Assembly: GCF_024868665.1 (NCBI RefSeq)
Contig: NC_079900.1
Location: 910,388-974,387 of the forward strand
DNA length: 64,000 bases
Direction of reading: 5' to 3'
From: Triplophysa rosa
Lineage: Eukaryota; Chordata; Actinopteri; Cypriniformes; Nemacheilidae
Position 1 is the stretch's first letter. Every line of letters begins with the position of its first letter. The notes under the pieces are model-generated. The model was not told the origin of the DNA, searched no databases, and was given only the letters and a program-made list of their open reading frames with translations. Shown one piece after another: positions 11,043 to 24,280 of the stretch. The position numbers and the translations under genes were made by a program.

Positions 11043-13732
11043 ATGATAAGCATGGTAAATTAATATTCCATCGCAGTTTATTCTCTCATTAAAGCATCTA
11101 GGAATGTCAGGTGTAGTAATTAAACTCTGATAAATCATCGCTTATAGAGTTCCCTTTACGCCGGATGCAATGAGCCTCATTTATAAAGGTGTGTACGCAC
11201 AGGTTTGCTCGTAAAGCGTGCGTACGCAAAAATCCCACGGTTTTTACATTCCATTGGACTCTGTATATAAAACCCTTTTTGTGTTCGAAAAATAGTCCAA
11301 AATGTACACAACGTAAAGAACAAAAAACATAATGTAAATAAGTTGTCAGAGAATCAGAATATGTGAATAACTCAATTTTGACTGAAATGTCAGATTGAAG
11401 CTTAGACAAAAATACCAATGTGTGTGATTTATGAAAATCATATTCATTCATTTTTTATGTACATCATCAACCAGTGTAAAAGGTGCATGATTGTTTTTCA
11501 TGACTTGTTGTCTGTTTAATTGCTGTACTGTATACATGAAACACGTGACATTATGGCCAATATAAACACGTTAAGATTCAGTATTGTGTCAGCTTGATTT
11601 CTGTCATCAGCTCAGTTTACGAGAATAAAAACTGCTGTCAGATCTGATCCAACCACATTCTTCTGTTGCTCAAGAACTCTTTCAGAAAGTTCAATGATTT
11701 ATTCTCTTCCACATCACAGCTTCACATATTTCACATGACTGAACTGTTTCGTGATTTACTCGACCTTCATACACTTTTCATGTCTTTTCACTTGATGATG
11801 AGAGAACTACTAACACTACAATACAATAATACGAGTTAGCCGAAAGAAATGTTTACACCTTTGATGCTTTATTGAGATGTTTTCTTGACCAGTATAATGG
11901 GTAACGCTTTACAATAATGTTGTATTTGCTAATGTTAGTAAATGCATGAGGTGTTAATAAAAAGTACACTGCAGTTGTTTATTTATATAAAAACTATTTG
12001 AACTCTGTTTTAAGCAATATAATAGTGGAAGAGAAAACCAGCACATACGATGTTAACAGCTGTCATGAAAAGCAGAAGAACCGGTGTGCATGAGACAGAA
12101 GAAAAATGTCTTACAGTAAGTCACGTCCTGCAGAAAAACTAGTTTGTCAAACATGCGATGAGGAAGATTTATCAGCCCTGAGATTGGGAGAGAAAGAAAG
12201 TAAAGTGATGTGAAGCTGCAGTGATCTCTCTCTCTGTGTGAAATGGCAGAAGCGAGTATTTCATGGGCTCAGGATGAGTTCATGTGCTCAGTGTGTCTGG
12301 ATCTTCTGAAGGATCCAGTGACTGTTCCCTGTGGACACACTTACTGCATGAGATGTATCACAGACTGCTGGGATCATGAGGATCAGACGGGAATCTACAG
12401 ATGTCCTCAGTGCAGACAGACCTTCAGTCCGCGGCCGGTCTTAGGGAAGAACGTGATGGTTGCTGAGATGATGGAGAAACTGAAGACAGCGAGAATCCAA
12501 GTGACTTCAGATGTGGAGTGTGACGTCTGTACTGAGAGAAAACACAAAGCCGTCAAATCCTGTCTGCTGTGTCTCAACTCTTACTGTCAAACTCATCTTG
12601 AGCAACATGAGAATCTCTTCAGAGGCAGAAGACACAGCCTGATAGATCCCACCGGACGACTGCAGGAGATGAACTGCTCTCAGCACCATAAAATGATGGA
12701 GATTTACTGTAACCGCTGTCAGAGATGTATCTGTGTGTTGTGTTTGATGCATGAACACAGAGATCACGACACTGTGTCAATTTCAACAGCAAACACAGAG
12801 AAACAGGTGAGAACTGAAGGCATTCTAATGTTCAAAATGAATTACAAATTAAATTCTCTTTTGTTTATAATGTTGGGGCGTAACAATATATTGTGGTGTG
12901 AAATATTGTGATTGACTGGTAACGACACACTCAGCTATCGATGCAGTAATAAGTTACTGATACAAACTTTTGTATCGTGATATGTCTTATTGATGCACTT
13001 TGCTCTCAAGACGATAAAAAGTTTGCAGTCACGATCGTATCACAATGTTTAAACAAATGTCTTTTTAGCTTTTGTACCGCGATATGCCGTGTTGATACAA
13101 TAATAATTTCATGATTACAATAGTATCACAATGTTTTAAAAAATGCCTTTTTAGCTTGTGTATCGTGATATGTCATTCTGATACGGTTACAAGTTCACGG
13201 TTATGGTGGTATCACAATGTTTAAACAGGTGTCTTTCTAGCTTGCGTGTCGCGATATGTCATGTCGATACGATTACGCGTTCACTGTTACGATAGTTTCA
13301 CAATGTTTAAACAGATGTCTTTTTAGCTTGTGTATCGTGATATGTCATATCACAAAAATTCTTAATTTGGTTCAAAAAGTTGTATAATACCTCTATGGTA
13401 ATGGTGAGCCCAGTTTTAAAACATAAGTTGAGTGTATCATTACACCCCGAACATAATCCAAAGGACGGTTTTTTCCCTTTTAAATTTGTTTTCGTCTTGT
13501 CTATTCATCACCATATATATATTTAGTGAGTTAAATCGAATTTTGGTCAATTTCATCCCAAAGTCATTGTGGTTAATGTTTCAGAGTCAGTTGGGAGAAA
13601 CACAAAATAAACTCCAGCAGAAGATCCAGGAGAAAGAGAGAGATCTTCAGAAGCTCAGAGACACTGTGACGTCTCATAAGGTGAGATGTGATGAGATGTT
13701 TGAATATCACTGAAGCTCGGTGTGTCTCACAG

Positions 13733-13775
<43 letters not shown>

Positions 13776-13855
13776 TGTAACAGCGGTGTGCACAGACAGC
13801 AGTGGAGGACTGTGAGATGACGTTCACTGAACTGATGTCTGAGGTGACGCAGCTG
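9450..13855 (+). repeat. Tandem duplication unit 2 (4,406 bp)
   Basis: This is the second copy of the 5044-9449 unit. Its right boundary is at about 13855: the following bases are still homologous finTRIM exon 3 but diverge (CGACTGAAG against CGACTCAAG, then an entirely different intron 3). Confidence 0.92.
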
Positions 13856-15286
13856 ATCAGAGATCAGGAGACGGCTGCAGTGAGTCGAGCTGAAGGACGT
13901 GTGGAGCGACTGAAGCAGGAGATTGAAGATCTGAAGAGAAGAAACACTGAGCTGGAGAAGCTTTCACAAACACAAGATCACATCCAGTTTCTTCAGGTAA
14001 ATGAAATGCAAACATATACAAAGATTACAGTATTACTGTATTTGTATTTCATCTCTTGTCTTTCTGTGTGTCTGTAGAGTTTCCGGTGTCTCTCTGTCTC
14101 TGGATCAGCAGAAAACATCAGCATCACTTCTGACGTCTCTTTTGATGATGATGTTGTGAAATCTGTGTCTCAATTCAGAGAGAAACTGCAGCGTTTCTGC
14201 AGAGAAGAGATCCGCAAGATTTCTGGTAAACTGACGGATATGAATTCATTTTCAGATGTTGAGCACCATTGTTGATTCTGTAGATGTAGAATTCTATTTT
14301 TTTACTGTAAAATGTAACATCGGGTGTCATTTGGTTTTCACAGAGACAAACGTGCAGGTCAGTGTGACCCCTGAACTCAGAAGCAGGAGGGAATTATTAC
14401 AATGTAAGTTACTAAGACAAATAAACCGTTTTACTAAATACATTTCATAAAGCTGATTATACAGATCTTTTGATCAAAATCAAGGAATCATCGGTAGTTT
14501 GTTTCATTGTTTAACAGAGGTTATGATTAAATGCTGTTTGCACACATCAGTGATGTCTAGCCGCTCTGGGACCAACCAAATAACAACGTTAGGGGAACAT
14601 TTTGTGTTTGTTGGATGTAATCAGTGCTAATAAAGTGGTTTGGCGGGAAAGTGTTAAGACTGACTTGATCAGCTGTTTGTCTAATAATTGGACACACTTC
14701 AGCTAGCGTTGACATGATGTGTAACATTGAGTTCTTTTCATCAGATTTCCATCAGTTCACACTGGATCCAAACACAGCGAATCATTTGATCAGACTGTCT
14801 GAAGGGAACCGAGCGGCTACATTCACTGTTTCACTCCTGCAGTATCTATATCATCCAGACAGATTTGACGATTGGTCTGAGGTCATGTGTAGAGACGGTG
14901 TGAGTGGACGCTGTTACTGGGAGGTGGAGTGGACTGGGAGGGGACGGTTGGGTGTTGATGTAGCGGTGGCTTATAGGAGCATGGGTAGGAAGGGAGTCGG
15001 TCTGGAGAGTGCAGCCGGACGTAACGATCAGTCCTGGAGTTTGTTCTGTTCTCCTGCCCATTATTCATTCTGTCACAATAACATGGAGACCATTCTTCCA
15101 CATGTCCCGAGTTGTTCTAGAGTAGGGGTGTATGTGGATCACACAGAAGGAGTGTTGTCCTTCTACAGCATCTTTCCCAAAACCAGTCTCATCCACAGCG
15201 TTCACACCACATTCACTCAACCTCTCTATCCTGTGTTTGGACTGGACGAACACTCGGCAGTCAAACTCTGTTTTCTTGAAATGTAA
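12243..15286 (+). CDS. ftr: finTRIM copy 3 (RING - B-boxes - coiled coil - PRY/SPRY)
   Basis: This is an intact finTRIM with exons 12243-12806, 13585-13680, 13784-13996, 14078-14225, 14344-14403 and 14745-15286, giving 540 aa. Exons 1 and 2 lie in duplication unit 2; exon 1 differs from copy 2 only by A/V and A/T replacements near its end, and I saw no difference in exon 2. After exon 3 the gene diverges: intron 3 is short and lacks the (TG)n, exon 5 is 9 nt longer, and the PRY-SPRY differs at both ends. A block of about 50 residues from HPDRFDDW to GRKGVGLE is identical to copy 2. RING, B-box and SPRY landmark residues are all present. The predicted role is an E3 ubiquitin ligase whose SPRY binds an unknown target. 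Confidence 0.92.
12961..13351. repeat. Second copy of the finTRIM intron-1 tandem repeat
   Basis: This is the same diverged array of about 95-100 bp units as at 8555-8945, duplicated as part of the 4.4-kb unit. Confidence 0.7.
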
Positions 15287-15319
15287 ATGGGGCAAATGCG
15301 ATCCAACAAATGTTTTTTT

Positions 15320-15780
15320 GGTAACACTTTAAAATAATGGTCCGTTGTTAACAAGTAACTATGCAGAAAGTAATAGGTAGTACTACATTAACAGTTACCT
15401 TAATACTATTAACTAATATAGAAGCAAGATTAACTAAGCAGTAAGTAATAGCTAATTTAGGACAAAGGTAGTTTCTTATTTGGTATTTGATAATTACTAA
15501 AGAAAAATGCCATCATTGAGAACTACTTGCGAAATATGACCAATTAATAAAGAAAAAACAATTAATTACTAATCTCAACATTAACGTACATAAAGTGAAA
15601 AAATAGGTTGTTTGTGGAAACAAATTTATGAATAAATACAAATACCAAAAGCCTAATACCAAAACATGAATGGATATATTCTACATATATAGACTATCCA
15701 TAGAAGTGTTAATGTAGTACTGCCTATTACTTTCTGCATAGTTACTTGTTAACAACGGACCATTATTTTAAAGTGTTACC
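15320..15780. mobile_element. Long-TIR MITE (GGTAACACTTTA ends)
   Basis: The left end GGTAACACTTTAAAATAATG is the exact complement of the right end CATTATTTTAAAGTGTTACC. Complementarity continues for roughly 70 bp (TTGTTAACAAGTAACTATGC, AGAAAGTAATAGGTAGTACT). The element is 461 bp, non-coding, and lies 30 bp after the finTRIM copy 3 stop codon. T-runs flank both ends, so a target duplication cannot be read clearly. Confidence 0.85.
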
Positions 15781-17872
15781 GTTTTTTTTTTGTGTTGAGT
15801 CTATGACATTAGTGATGAAAACGTTTGATGTTTTTCTTGCTTAACTTAAATGAGCAACCAGTGCTTGAACTGTATCATCATGGCTTCCCCCATGAAGTAA
15901 TATTGGATTGAGAATGTGACAAACATCCAACAGGGCAATTTAGACAGACAGACTTATTACAGGATGGAATAGTTCAACCGTAAAACACGTACGTAGTTTA
16001 TGTTTAACTGGAATGATGTTGCGAAGCCTCTGGTCGTATGTTGTAAAATAATTAAATAGATTTAAAAGTTGTGAATATAAACACTTTGTGTAATTCACAT
16101 TGTCAAGGTGGGCTAAATACTTGTGAATACAAAACATATGTTTATTCTGTTTCTTCTACTGTGACTGTTCATTACTCTGTGATTTTCTAAATCTCCAGAT
16201 AATGTTGATAAAAATGTGTCTGTTAATGTTGCAAGTACAATGTTTGCGCTGTCAACTGGAGATATACTTTTGAAATGACAAAACCTATATATAGGTGTAG
16301 GCCGGGTTTATTTATGATTTATGATGATTTATCCTGTAAAACAAAGTTTGGAAAAGACATTGTTTTGTTTTTTTCTCAGAGGAAAATAAGAGAATTTTCC
16401 GCTTATTTTTGTATGCATTTATGCAAAATGTCTTTTTTTTGTCTATTCCAATACAACTTTTATTTTTTATAGTAATGACGGTTTAAACATGGTATATGGT
16501 GAATTTTTTTATGTAATCATTAAACAAAACCTATACTTTATTCATCTTAAAATACTTTCATTCTTTACTGGATTGCAGTGATTTTTATTTTCGTTTCCTT
16601 TAGTCTTTGATTGATTAATAATGCACAACATGTACATGTGCTTAAGATGCGGATTTACCCAGTTTATTTGTCTTATATTTGAATAAAACATATTAGCATC
16701 TGTCCAACCAGAGCCAAATGACTGACAGAATTGCAATATAAGGATAAATATGAGTAAAAGATCAAGATTAGCTTCGACCCAACACAGAGTGCATTTCTCA
16801 ATACACGTTGAGCTGTGATCTCATATAACAAACACTAAAATACCTTTAATACCAAGAGCAAAGACCGACTACTTGCTACTTTAGTATTTAGTCTACTTAG
16901 CATTCTGTGTTTGATATCGGTCACAACAGTCTCAACAAGATGAGACTTAAACAGCTTCACACAAGTGTAAATGATCGCCACTAATAATAAGCTCTCCTCA
17001 ATCAAAAACAACGATTCAGTAACTTTTTTTCAAAGTTGTTGAGTGCAGCTGCACCACGTCAGAGGAGAACTGACCCTCCCGGCTGAGTCTGGTTTCATCA
17101 TCAATGGAGTTTGTGTTCCTCGCCACTGGGCCGTGTTGGCTTGCTCACTTGCTCATCAGGGACCTGTAAATTCCTTTAACATCGCTTTATTAGAATGTTC
17201 TTATGCTTTCCATAATACCACGCACTGTATTGTTTTCAACCTTCTTCTGGGGCTTTTGCAGTTTTCTTCCTGTAAAGCCACTTTGAAACAATACAACATA
17301 TATAAATAAAACGGAATTGAATATGACATTTAAAAAAATCAGACGAACACTTAAAACATGAAGACATCACACTCTTCTAGAATGAGTTAATTACCCTCAC
17401 GTCTTTTCAAACTCGTTTCAAACTTTTATTTTTTTTACCATCATGCACTTTTGCCAACAGTATAAATACAGCAATAATGAGTAAATGACAAATGACGTGA
17501 TGATCAATCAAAACATTTAGAGGCCAGAATCCACCTACTGTTACGTAAATGGACGTTTTTCAGCGTCTGAATACGTCCTTACTTGTGTCATATATATTGG
17601 ACTATAACAAAGACAGGACTATACTTGATCAGTCTCAATTATTTACTGGCTGTAATTGTGTTACTACAGCATATCATCCTAAAAACTCACAGAGATGGTC
17701 ATAAAAACTAAAGGACAAGTCAAACGCAGTCTTACACTGTGTTAAGAGTCAGATGAGCTTTCAAAGACACGACAATGTAATGATAACATATCAAACCATT
17801 CCAGCACGAAGTGTGCAAAACCAGAATCAGATCTTCAATGAATGTGTTTGACAAGCGTGTGTGTGTGTGTGT
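15781..17872. other. Intergenic region between the finTRIM cluster and rangap1
   Basis: This is AT-rich sequence with no reading frame I believe. Around 17255-17325 there is a short degenerate tail (TGTAAAGCCACTTTGAAACA, then ATATAAATAAA) of a dispersed repeat. A related piece in the other orientation lies at 24713-24790. Confidence 0.5.
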
Positions 17873-18954
17873 TCAGCTCTCTGTTGTGAGCTTCTGGAGT
17901 GTTGACTTCAGTCGATCTCGAGCGCCGTTGCACGACTCCAGCGATTTATTCTGTCTGCAAGTTCATCACCAAAGAACATCAACAAACATTCATTCATCCG
18001 CACAATGAAAGAGCTACACACTCATCTGAGTTAACAGGTTACCTGGCCATGAACGCGTTGAGAACCGCGATGTGCTCTTTAGGGAAATAACTCTGTTTGA
18101 CTGCATGTTCTAAACACTGGAGATGTCCTGGTACCACCTTCACCGGCTTCAGCTTATCTTCACTCTACATGGAGAAAAACAAATGCGTCCCCATGTGTTC
18201 TCAACGGCTGACTAAAGACATTCAGAGTCATTTCTCAGACTGGTTAAAGCATCGATGAACTCGTTTCACAGAATATTACGATACAACACAAGAACACAGA
18301 AACGATGAAGAAAAACAGCTGATGATATGAGAACACGAGAACCAGAGAGAACAGAGTCGAGATTCGACAACACAACACAACACACACGCAGAACAATCTT
18401 TCCACGACTCAAAACCAGTAAGGATGACCTTCAGCAGTCCGAGCATCACCAGCAGCGACGACACAAAACTCAACCACTGGAAGGAAGGTGTGGAGAAGAC
18501 TTTACTCATGACAGCATCTGAAACACACACACTAACATCAGACAGACGCCTCTCAGACGCTTTAATGATCATCTGCTGGACGTCTGCAGCGTCTCACCGA
18601 TACTCTCCAGCACGGCCGACTTCACCTCGGTGTTGTCCTCCTTATACACAGACGAGATCTGTAGAAACACTTCTGCTGTCCTGTGCACATCCATCACATC
18701 CACCTGCACAACACGACACACAACTCTCCTTCAGCAAACTGTGTGTGTGAGCCGACTCAAACCACTGAACTCAAATGAAACGCTCTTTTAATTGAGCTGT
18801 TTATGAACATAACAGAAGTCTGTAGTGTGTGCGACACCTGCTGCTGGATGAGAGAGGATCTCTTCTCCCCGAGTCGCAGCAGTTTGTCTGGAGATGGAAA
18901 ACTGAGAAAAGACGAGACGTCTGGAGGTCGAGGAGCTGAGGGTGGAGTGGAAAA

Positions 18955-18994
<40 letters not shown>

Positions 18995-21900
18995 TTTTAT
19001 TTCTCACTGGACTTGTGGTGTTCTGTGTGTTGACGATCACAACAGACGTTCGACCGTCATGTTTAAGACCAGATTCCTCGAACCTGATTTGAATCGTTAT
19101 GTTGTTCTTCCTCTTCCTCCTCCTCTTCCTCCTCCACATCTTCATCATCCTCTTCCTCACCATCATCGTGATCTTCATCATCATCATCATCCTCGTCGTC
19201 CTCGGGTTCTCCTTCATCATCACTGTACAGGTACAGAATTAGCGTTACGATCACGACAACATGAACATGTTCTCTTTACTCTTTACTGAGTATTTTCATC
19301 CAGTTATTTTATCTTGCGAGTAAATGTTACTGCTGATGTCAAATAAAGCAGGTTGTGTCTGATACCTCAGAGATCCGAGTACATGGCTCATGTTAATGCC
19401 CTCCATCAACTCTCGAAGATTCTCACAACCTTCATCACCCAAACAGTTTCCTAAACACACAGGTCAGTACAAACACAAGTGAATCAGTACCATTACATAT
19501 GCTCAGCTGTGAATCTTCAATTGTTCAGGTCTTTACCCCTTCAGACGTGAATCTTTAACTGTTCAGATGTGATTCTTTAACTGTTCAGACGTGAATCTTT
19601 AGTTGCTCAGATGTGAATCTTTAATTGCTCAGACGTGAATCTTTAATTGCTCAGATGTGAATCTTTAATTGCTCAGACGTGAATCTTTAATTGCTCAGAT
19701 GTGAATCTTTAATTGCTCAGACGTGAATCTTTAATTGCTCAGATGTGAATCTTTAATTGCTCAGACGTGAATCTTTAATTGCTCAGATGTGAATCTTTAA
19801 TTGCTCAGACGTGAATCTTTAATTGCTCAGATGTGAATCTTTAATTGCTCAGACGTGAATCTTTAATTGCTCAGATGTGAATCTTTAATTGCTCAGACGT
19901 GAATCTTTAATTGCTCAGATGTGAATCTTTAATTGCTCAGACGTGAATCTTTAATTGCTCAGATGTGAATCTTTAATTGCTCAGACGTGAATCTTTAATT
20001 GCTCAGATGTGAATCTTTAATTGCTCAGACGTGAATCTTTAATTGCTCAGATGTGAATCTTTAATTGCTCAGACGTGAATCTTTAATTGCTCAGATGTGA
20101 ATCTTTAATTGCTCAGACGTGAATCTTTAATTGCTCAGATGTGAATCTTTAATTGCTCAGACGTGAATCTTTAATTGCTCAGATGTGAATCTTTAATTGC
20201 TCAGACGTGAATCTTTAATTGCTCAGATGTGAATCTTTAATTGCTCAGACGTGAATCTTTAATTGCTCAGATGTGAATCTTTAATTGCTCAGACGTGAAT
20301 CTTTAATTGCTCAGATGTGAATCTTTAATTGCTCAGACGTGAATCTTTAATTGCTCAGATGTGAATCTTTAATTGCTCAGACGTGAATCTTTAATTGCTC
20401 AGATGTGAATCTTTAATTGCTCAGACGTGAATCTTTAATTGCTCAGATGTGAATCTTTAATTGCTCAGACGTGAATCTTTAATTGCTCAGATGTGAATCT
20501 TTAATTGCTCAGACGTGAATCTTTAATTGCTCAGATGTGAATCTTTAATTGCTCAGACGTGAATCTTTAATTGCTCAGATGTGAATCTTTAATTGCTCAG
20601 ACGTGAATCTTTAATTGCTCAGATGTGAATCTTTAATTGCTCAGACGTGAATCTTTAATTGCTCAGATGTGAATCTTTAATTGCTCAGACGTGAATCTTT
20701 AATTGCTCAGATGTGAATCTTTAATTGCTCAGACGTGAATCTTTAATTGCTCAGATGTGAATCTTTAATTGCTCAGACGTGAATCTTTAATTGCTCAGAT
20801 GTGAATCTTTAATTGCTCAGACGTGAATCTTTAATTGCTCAGATGTGAATCTTTAATTGCTCAGACGTGAATCTTTAATTGCTCAGATGTGAATCTTTAA
20901 TTGCTCAGACGTGAATCTTTAATTGCTCAGATGTGAATCTTTAATTGCTCAGACGTGAATCTTTAATTGCTCAGATGTGAATCTTTAATTGCTCAGACGT
21001 GAATCTTTAATTGCTCAGATGTGAATCTTTAATTGCTCAGATGTGAATCTTTAGTTGCTCAGATGTGAATCTTTAATTGCTCAGATGTGAATCTTTAGTT
21101 GCTCAGATGTGAATCTTTAACTGTTCAGATGTGATTCTCAAATTGTTCAGACTTGAATCTTACATTTCCTGATTGTGTTTGTGTGTGTTTGTACCATTCA
21201 AGTCAAGTTTTTCTAACTGATCTTTGTGTTGAACTGATGTCGCCACAGTCAGAGCGGCTTCCTCAGTGACTTCACCAAACGACAGATTCAACTTCTGCAG
21301 AATAAACACAACATTTACTCACACTATTGATCATCTATCAGTATTGATCGTCTGTCAGCATTGATTGTCTATTAGCACCTTCAGCAGTGGCAGTCCATTT
21401 CTCAAGGTCTCTGCGATGGCGATAGCTCCTTCTGATCGTACAAGACAATCACCAAAGTTTATCACCTGCACGTTGCGTAAGTGTTGCAGTGCCTAGCAAA
21501 CAAACACACACACAACTTTACAGTTACAGTACAGTGAGTGAGATCTGTTAATCGTGTTGTGGTTGTCTCATGAGCACCTTTGCCATGGCTATAGCTCCTT
21601 TCTTGGTGAAGGTGTTGTCATTGAGGTTAAGGACACGCAGCTGAGGGTTGTGCTGCATAGCTGTGGCTAAAGCAGTGACTCCTGGGTAATTGATTCCATT
21701 CTGAGGCATGTGCACTTCCTCTAGACTGCCAATCACCTGAGAGAACACGAGACGACATTAGCAACAGAACAATCAGCATAGAGGATTTGAAAGAAGCAAC
21801 TGGTCGGGTTAAGCACCTGAAAGGCCTGTGCCAGCGCCGTGGCTCCATCATTCTCCAGTCGATTCCTGCCGGCGATGAACACCTTCAGTTTCAGAGGAGA

Positions 21901-24196
21901 GCCGAGAGCACTCGATTCCTTATAACACACCGTCAGAGCCGCCGCTAGAATCTAGAGAAACAGAAAACACAACCTGATGCCTTTCGCATTGTTCTGGTCA
22001 TGTAGTGTTTGATCACAACCTGTTTTAACACCAGACAGCAAACAATATCAGCACCATAAACTCCGCCCACCTTTCCTCCACCGATGCCCATTCCACAGTT
22101 GTTCAGGCGCAGTTCCTGCAGCGAGTGGCAGGCGGAGCTCTTCAGCAGCAGCTCGATACCTTTCACTCCATCTGGTCCGAAAGCGTTATCGCTCAGATCC
22201 AGAACCTTCAGCCGCGCGCCGGCCATGACGATGGCGTCACCCAGAGACACCTACACCAACGGAATCACATCACATTGGTCTGTTGTCTTCATAAACCTCT
22301 GTCCTTTCCAAGATCACACCGAATGACAGGTCTCAGATCAGCTCTTACCAGCGCAGGTGGAATCTCAGCTCGCAGACGCCCGGTGAACATGTCGCTCCAA
22401 TAACAGCACTGAAAACAATAAGGATCAAAACAACCACAAGTACTGCACAGTGAAGGTATTCAGAACATTCTCTAAAAGTTCTCTCAACGTTTTCAAAAAA
22501 GTATTCAGTAACGTTAAATGAGAAATGACAAGGGATGTAACGATTCACAGTGAGCCGGTTGAAAATCGATTATAATGTGTGAGAATACATTATTACGTTG
22601 AGAATACATGTTTTGAACAGCAGGGGCCGCTGTGTTTACTGCAGATGTGGTGAACGTGGACATGCTGATATTTCTTTAAAGCGTCACGAAACCTCCCCTT
22701 TCAGCCACATTCTACCTCACTGTCGTTTTTGAAAAATGCAATTAAAATGGGCGTGAATGCTGTGAGAAGAAAAGCCTTTAAAAACCGGCGAAGGTTCCGG
22801 CATGGGAGACGGGCGCTCCAATCACAAGGCGCCGTCATGAATAATTAGGAGAAATGTCTTCTCATTAGTCAAGAAAACACAGTCTCATGAATAATAATGA
22901 GACACCGGCGCACCATCGATGTACTATAGTACATCGTCACGTCACATCTTTTGACGTTGGCTAGATGAGGATTTTAAACCCGGAAGGCAAAAATAGCGCT
23001 TGGGTTTCGTGGCGCTTTAAAAAAAATCCAAAGTAGGAAAAGCAGAGACAAAGTCTTAGTTTGTTTATATTAAAGTGACTTTTGTGTTATTTAGTTTTTA
23101 TTTGATTTGGAATTTGCTTTAAAATTGCAATCATGTTTTGTTATTTGACATGAAAATATATTTTTTTATTTTACCAAGGAATGTGGCAGCATTTCAGAAA
23201 TAATTAAAGGGAACTTCAATTCATTTCCAATTCGTCTCAACTCATTTTGTAAAAAAAAATAGCGAACTGACGAAAAAAATGGCGAACTGAGTGAATCCTT
23301 ACATCCCTTGAAATGACATATAATGTTGTTAAAAATGTTATTCTTACACTGTTATTGGAACATGTGGTATAAATTGAGCATAAAGCCCAGTCAGATAAAT
23401 ACACAGATGTACCTGCAGGTCGCTCTTCGTCTCCAGGGCTTTAGCGATGGTCTGCGCTGCCTCCACACCAACAGTGTTTCCCTCCAGTCTCAGCGCACGC
23501 AGACCATCAAACTCCTCGATGTCCTTCACCATCTCATTCACTGGACACCAACAAACACACAGCAGAAACATCACAGAATATCCTGAAACAGCTTTCACAT
23601 ACTTCATTAACGTCAAAACAAAGCGTCTGTATGTCTGAACGAATGTAAATGTACATATACAGCACCAGTCGTGAGTTTGGAAACTCGTACGCATTCTTAA
23701 TTAAGATTTCTTAATTTTTTAGAATAACAGCAATCTCATTGAAACTAAGGCGTATGTAACTATTGTAACTGTGGGAATTACGTTGTGACTAAAAGCATTA
23801 AAAACAAATGTTTTATTTCAGCGTCGTGAAACTGTAGCCAACCCTTTGACTAGAATTTGCAAAATCGTTCTCTTGATATTTTATTATTCAACTTCTTCAG
23901 GTCTCTTCATGGGAAGCTTTTAAAACAGTACTGGAGGAGTTCACATCTATTCTTTTCTGCATAATTTGGTCATTCAAAAATAGTTTTTTATATTGTTTGT
24001 TTTCTAATGAACAAATGCAATTTCAGATTAAGATTAAAGCATATTTAAGATAATTAGAAACATTGTGTGTGTGTGCGAGCTCACCAGACTGCGCATTGTC
24101 CAGTTTGAGTCCTCGTCCTTTATAGCTCAGCTCTCCTTCATTCACTTGAGTTTTTGCCAGTGAGTCTGCGAGCTGCGTGACATCATCTGACGCCAT
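17873..24196 (-). CDS. rangap1: Ran GTPase-activating protein 1
   Basis: This gene encodes RanGAP1, the GTPase activator for Ran that keeps RanGDP high in the cytoplasm and, when SUMO-modified, docks at nuclear pores and kinetochores. Fifteen coding exons join in phase, in transcript order: 24196-24085, 23540-23413, 22408-22349, 22250-22071, 21951-21817, 21736-21578, 21492-21379, 21294-21195, 19450-19366, 19222-19084, 18954-18838, 18703-18598, 18517-18429, 18164-18043 and 17954-17873, giving 575 aa (human 587). The N-terminus begins [20 protein letters not shown]. Leucine-rich repeats follow ([73 protein letters not shown]), then an acidic Asp/Glu tract and a C-terminal domain ([11 protein letters not shown]). 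The SUMO acceptor motif LKSE is preserved in GLLKSEDK, across the junction of exons 13 and 14. Intron 8 carries a 1.6-kb minisatellite. Confidence 0.95.
18955..18991. repeat. (AC)n microsatellite in a rangap1 intron
   Basis: A run of about 17 AC dinucleotides lies directly upstream, in transcript sense, of rangap1 coding exon 11. It therefore forms a (GT)n tract ending in the TAG acceptor. Confidence 0.9.
19500..21157. repeat. Minisatellite with a 22-bp monomer and a 44-bp higher-order unit
   Basis: The monomer TCAGAYGTGAATCTTTAATT (plus GC, 22 bp) is repeated about 75 times. In the core, from about 19604 to 21030, monomers alternate strictly between GACGTG and GATGTG, so the true unit is a 44-bp dimer with essentially identical copies. 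Monomers at both edges are diverged (TTCAATTGTTCAG, TTTAACTGTTCAG, TTAGTTGCTC). The whole array sits in rangap1 intron 8. It has no spacers and no coding sense. Confidence 0.97.
22531..23310. mobile_element. Non-autonomous hAT-like element in a rangap1 intron
   Basis: The 8-bp direct repeat AAATGACA occurs at 22523-22530 and 23311-23318. It encloses ends of the form AGGGATGTAACGATTCAC and GTGAATCCTTACATCCCTT. The 8-bp duplication and the terminal sequence fit hAT insertions. The interior has no transposase. Confidence 0.8.
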
Positions 24197-24280
24197 CCTG
24201 ACATCAACTGAAGACATGTAAACACACACAGACGAGCTCAGCATGTGTTATTGCTGCGGATGTAATGATCACGAGTCAGT

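Noticed and set aside
18801..19289. Open frames on both strands around the rangap1 acidic exon (140 and 115 codons)
   Set aside because: These are shadow frames of the GA-rich acidic exon and the (AC)n tract. The true coding frame is the Asp/Glu-rich one joined by splicing.
19500..21157. CRISPR-like array of regular short repeats
   Set aside because: The 22-bp units are contiguous with no unique spacers, in a vertebrate intron. It is a minisatellite.
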